The position numbers were made by a program, and so were the translations under genes. A stretch of DNA of 15,258 nt from Clostridia bacterium (lineage in GTDB: Bacteria; Bacillota; Clostridia; Oscillospirales; CAG-272). Below the pieces are notes generated by a model that did not search any database, had not been told where the DNA came from, and saw only the letters and a program-made list of their open reading frames with translations. The stretch lies in contig JAFTMP010000043.1 in NCBI GenBank assembly GCA_017452335.1, positions 1 to 15,258 of the forward strand, read 5' to 3'. Position 1 is the stretch's first letter; each line of letters opens with the position of its first letter. Below, piece by piece: positions 13,191 to 15,258 of the stretch.

Positions 13191-14594
13191 ATGAAAAAGA
13201 AGCCAAGCCTTATAACGATCATCACCGCCGTCGTGCTTAGTCTGGCTCTTCTTGGCGGCGTTGTATTTCTTGGTGTAGAGCTGATCATTGAGCTGGGTGA
13301 CAGAAGTCCCGCCAAGGAAATTACCGTAGAGCAGGCGGAGAGCTTGATCAACGATACTGTAGCAAATCTTCCCGCCGCCACCGCGTCGGGCACAAAATTC
13401 GTGAAGGAAAATATCCGCATTTCTGTTACCGATATCTCCTACGGTGACTATAAGGATATCCGTATCACCTGCACATACGAGACCATCGGTGCGGGAGATG
13501 CCTTCATGAAATATAAGAACGATATTTTAACCGAGGCTTATGCCTACTACACCGAGCAAGGAAGCGCCTCCATCAACGCCACTGCCCTGCAGATCGCCTT
13601 CAAGGATCGGGTGTGCAATGCCATCAAGGAGGCAGAGCCCATCAAGGACACGCTGACCTTAACTGCCTATGAGCTTGCAGACGGCAGTCTTTCCGTTCAT
13701 CTTTCGGATGCCACGGTGGATGCCCTTTACGGCGGCCTTCTTTCCGCTCAGAAGAACTTGACGGAAACCAAATTCATCAACATCGACGGCAGACAAGTGG
13801 ATATTGCCAATCTGACCACCCTGCGCACCGGTATGATGAACTTGATCGCCTTTAAAAACTACGACAGCGAGGTGCCCGAAACAGCAGGCTGGCTGATTGC
13901 CGCTCTTACCGAGTTTTCCAAAGAATTTCACAGAAACTTCATTGAGGAGGCTCGTTGGAAGTATATCGTAAAGGGTCTGGGTACCACCCTTGCCATTACC
14001 GGATGCGCCATGCTCATCGGTGTGCTGCTCGGTTTCCTTGTGGCAGTTACCCGTGTTTCCCACGATAAGAACGGCTCCTTCCCCATTCTCAACGCCATTT
14101 GCCAGGCATATCTTTCGGTGATCCGCGGAACGCCCGTCATGGTACAGCTTTTGATCATCTATTTCGTTCTGCTGGCACCCCTTCAAATTAACAAATTTGT
14201 CGCGGCAGTGATCTGCTTCGGCATCAATTCGGGTGCTTATGTGGCTGAGATCGTGCGCGGAGGTATTATGTCTGTGGACGGCGGGCAGATCGAAGCGGGA
14301 CGAAGCTTAGGTCTCAGCTACCCCCAGACCATGCTTTCCATCGTCTTCCCCCAGGCATTCAAGGCGGTCCTTCCCTCTCTTGCCAACGAATTCATCGTAC
14401 TGCTTAAGGAAACGTCCGTTGCCTTCTACATCGGCGTGGCAGACTTGACACAAAGCGGTATTCTCATCCGCTCCATCACCTTCAGTAATTTTATGCCCCT
14501 GGTTGCCATCGCGGTCATCTACTGGATCATGGTGGTCATCTTGACAAAGCTTGTATCGCTTCTTGAAAGGAGACTCAGACAAAGTGAACGCTGA
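13191..14594 (+). CDS. Polar amino acid ABC transporter permease with extra N-terminal extracytoplasmic domain
   Basis: 467 residues, about twice the usual 215-260 of HisM/GlnP-type permeases. One N-terminal transmembrane helix (about 9-33) is followed by about 220 hydrophilic residues predicted outside the membrane (34-250). The canonical permease starts near GLGTTLAITG (262-271). The EAA loop is at about 353-383 (IVRGGIMSVDGGQIEAGRS), and IRGTPVMVQL and LLKETSVAFYIG are also family hallmarks. The extra domain does not look like the fused binding proteins known in some Gram-positive importers, since it lacks their motifs and a separate lipoprotein is encoded upstream. Its function is unknown. 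The only Shine-Dalgarno-like sequence, GAAAGGA, is about 16 nt from the ATG, suggesting weak initiation. It overlaps the ATPase gene by 11 bp. Confidence 0.9.
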   Translation: MKKKPSLITIITAVVLSLALLGGVVFLGVELIIELGDRSPAKEITVEQAESLINDTVANLPAATASGTKFVKENIRISVTDISYGDYKDIRITCTYETIGAGDAFMKYKNDILTEAYAYYTEQGSASINATALQIAFKDRVCNAIKEAEPIKDTLTLTAYELADGSLSVHLSDATVDALYGGLLSAQKNLTETKFINIDGRQVDIANLTTLRTGMMNLIAFKNYDSEVPETAGWLIAALTEFSKEFHRNFIEEARWKYIVKGLGTTLAITGCAMLIGVLLGFLVAVTRVSHDKNGSFPILNAICQAYLSVIRGTPVMVQLLIIYFVLLAPLQINKFVAAVICFGINSGAYVAEIVRGGIMSVDGGQIEAGRSLGLSYPQTMLSIVFPQAFKAVLPSLANEFIVLLKETSVAFYIGVADLTQSGILIRSITFSNFMPLVAIAVIYWIMVVILTKLVSLLERRLRQSER

Positions 14595-15258
14595 AAATAA
14601 AACAAACCGCACCGCGATCATGATCTCCGTAAAGCGACTGATGAAAAAATTCGGCAAGCTGGAGGTGCTCAAGGGCATCGACTGTGATATCCATAAGGGC
14701 GAGGTCGTTTGCGTGATCGGACCCTCCGGTTCGGGTAAAAGTACCTTTTTGCGGTGTCTGAACCTGCTGGAAGAGCCCAACGGCGGAAGCATCTGCTTTA
14801 AGGGCGCCGATATCACCGCAAAGGGCACCAACATCAACAAGTACCGTCAGAAGCTTGGCATGGTGTTCCAGCAGTTTAACCTTTTCCCCCACATGACCAT
14901 CTTGAAAAATCTGACCTTTGCCCCCGTAAAGCTTGGTAAAATGAACAAGGTAGAGGCAGAGGAACGGGCAATGCAGCTTCTTGCAAGAGTAGGGCTTGCC
15001 GACAGAAAGGACGCATATCCCGCACAGCTCTCGGGCGGACAAAAGCAGAGAGTTGCCATTGTGCGCGCCCTTTGTATGAATCCCGAGGTGCTCCTCTTTG
15101 ACGAGCCCACCTCCGCTCATGACCCCGAGATGGTTGGCAAGGTACTGGACGTCATGAAGGATCTTGCAAAGTCGGGCATGACCATGGTGGTGGTTACCCA
15201 TGAAATGGGCTTTGCCAAGGAAGTGGGCGACCGCGTGATCTTTATGGACGAGGGATAC
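14584..15258 (+). CDS. Polar amino acid ABC transporter ATP-binding protein (cut by window edge)
   Basis: The first 225 codons are present; the gene runs off the right edge, where about 20-30 residues would be missing. The start is taken as GTG at 14584, with AAAGGAG (14566-14572) upstream, overlapping the permease end. An internal ATG at 14620 lacks a ribosome binding site. Walker A GPSGSGKST is at 46-54, Q-loop VFQQFNLFPHMT near 94-105, signature LSGGQ at 149-153, Walker B LLFDEP at 170-175 and the switch His at 206. It is the GlnQ/HisP type that powers amino acid import. Oddities are D-loop SAHD (177-180) in place of the near-universal SALD, and GQKQRVAIVRAL where GQQQRVAIARAL is usual. 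Confidence 0.92.
   Translation, partial: MNAENKTNRTAIMISVKRLMKKFGKLEVLKGIDCDIHKGEVVCVIGPSGSGKSTFLRCLNLLEEPNGGSICFKGADITAKGTNINKYRQKLGMVFQQFNLFPHMTILKNLTFAPVKLGKMNKVEAEERAMQLLARVGLADRKDAYPAQLSGGQKQRVAIVRALCMNPEVLLFDEPTSAHDPEMVGKVLDVMKDLAKSGMTMVVVTHEMGFAKEVGDRVIFMDEGY

Overview
The window looks like a chromosomal segment of a Gram-positive, clostridia-like bacterium (Bacillota/Firmicutes, probably a gut-type Clostridia). The basis is the WhiA homologue next to murB and dnaE, the ispA-tlyA-nadK-argR-recN gene run, AGGAGG-type ribosome binding sites, TTGACA/TATAAT-type promoters and lipoprotein solute-binding proteins. This placement rests on gene content and order only. I see no mobile element, CRISPR array, tRNA or rRNA gene.

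Region 1 (1-8244, minus strand) is a collinear housekeeping run read right to left: ispA, tlyA, nadK, argR, recN, tyrS, murB, whiA and dnaE (cut by the left edge). Gaps are about 50 bp or less, and a strong promoter (TTGACT-17-TATAAT) lies upstream of ispA. The run covers isoprenoid precursors, rRNA methylation, NADP synthesis, arginine control, DNA repair, Tyr-tRNA charging, cell-wall precursor synthesis and replication. It joins two clusters that are usually separate in Firmicutes. Several customary members (xseA/xseB, dxs, spoIVB-spo0A, rapZ, yvcK) are absent from their usual places.

Region 2 (8398-8941, plus strand) is one small four-helix membrane protein with its own promoter. It converges on region 3 through a shared bidirectional terminator.

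Region 3 (8956-12060, minus strand) is a methionine ABC import operon, metQ-metN-metI, with an unusually elaborate 5' leader of about 385 nt. A consensus promoter is followed by a well-initiated 31-residue leader peptide in which 7 of residues 8-23 are Met and 3 are Cys. After its stop codon comes a GC-rich intrinsic terminator, then a second short ORF with an ideal Shine-Dalgarno, then metQ. This is the layout of ribosome-mediated transcription attenuation responding to Met (and perhaps Cys) tRNA charging. I find no SAM-I riboswitch or T-box signature there. It is the most interesting element in the window.

Region 4 (12193-15258, plus strand) is a divergently transcribed polar amino acid ABC importer: binding lipoprotein, permease and ATPase (cut by the right edge). 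The permease carries a large extra N-terminal extracytoplasmic domain and the ATPase has a SAHD instead of SALD D-loop. The stretch between the two divergent transporter promoters holds helically phased T/A tracts and a long AT-rich inverted repeat.
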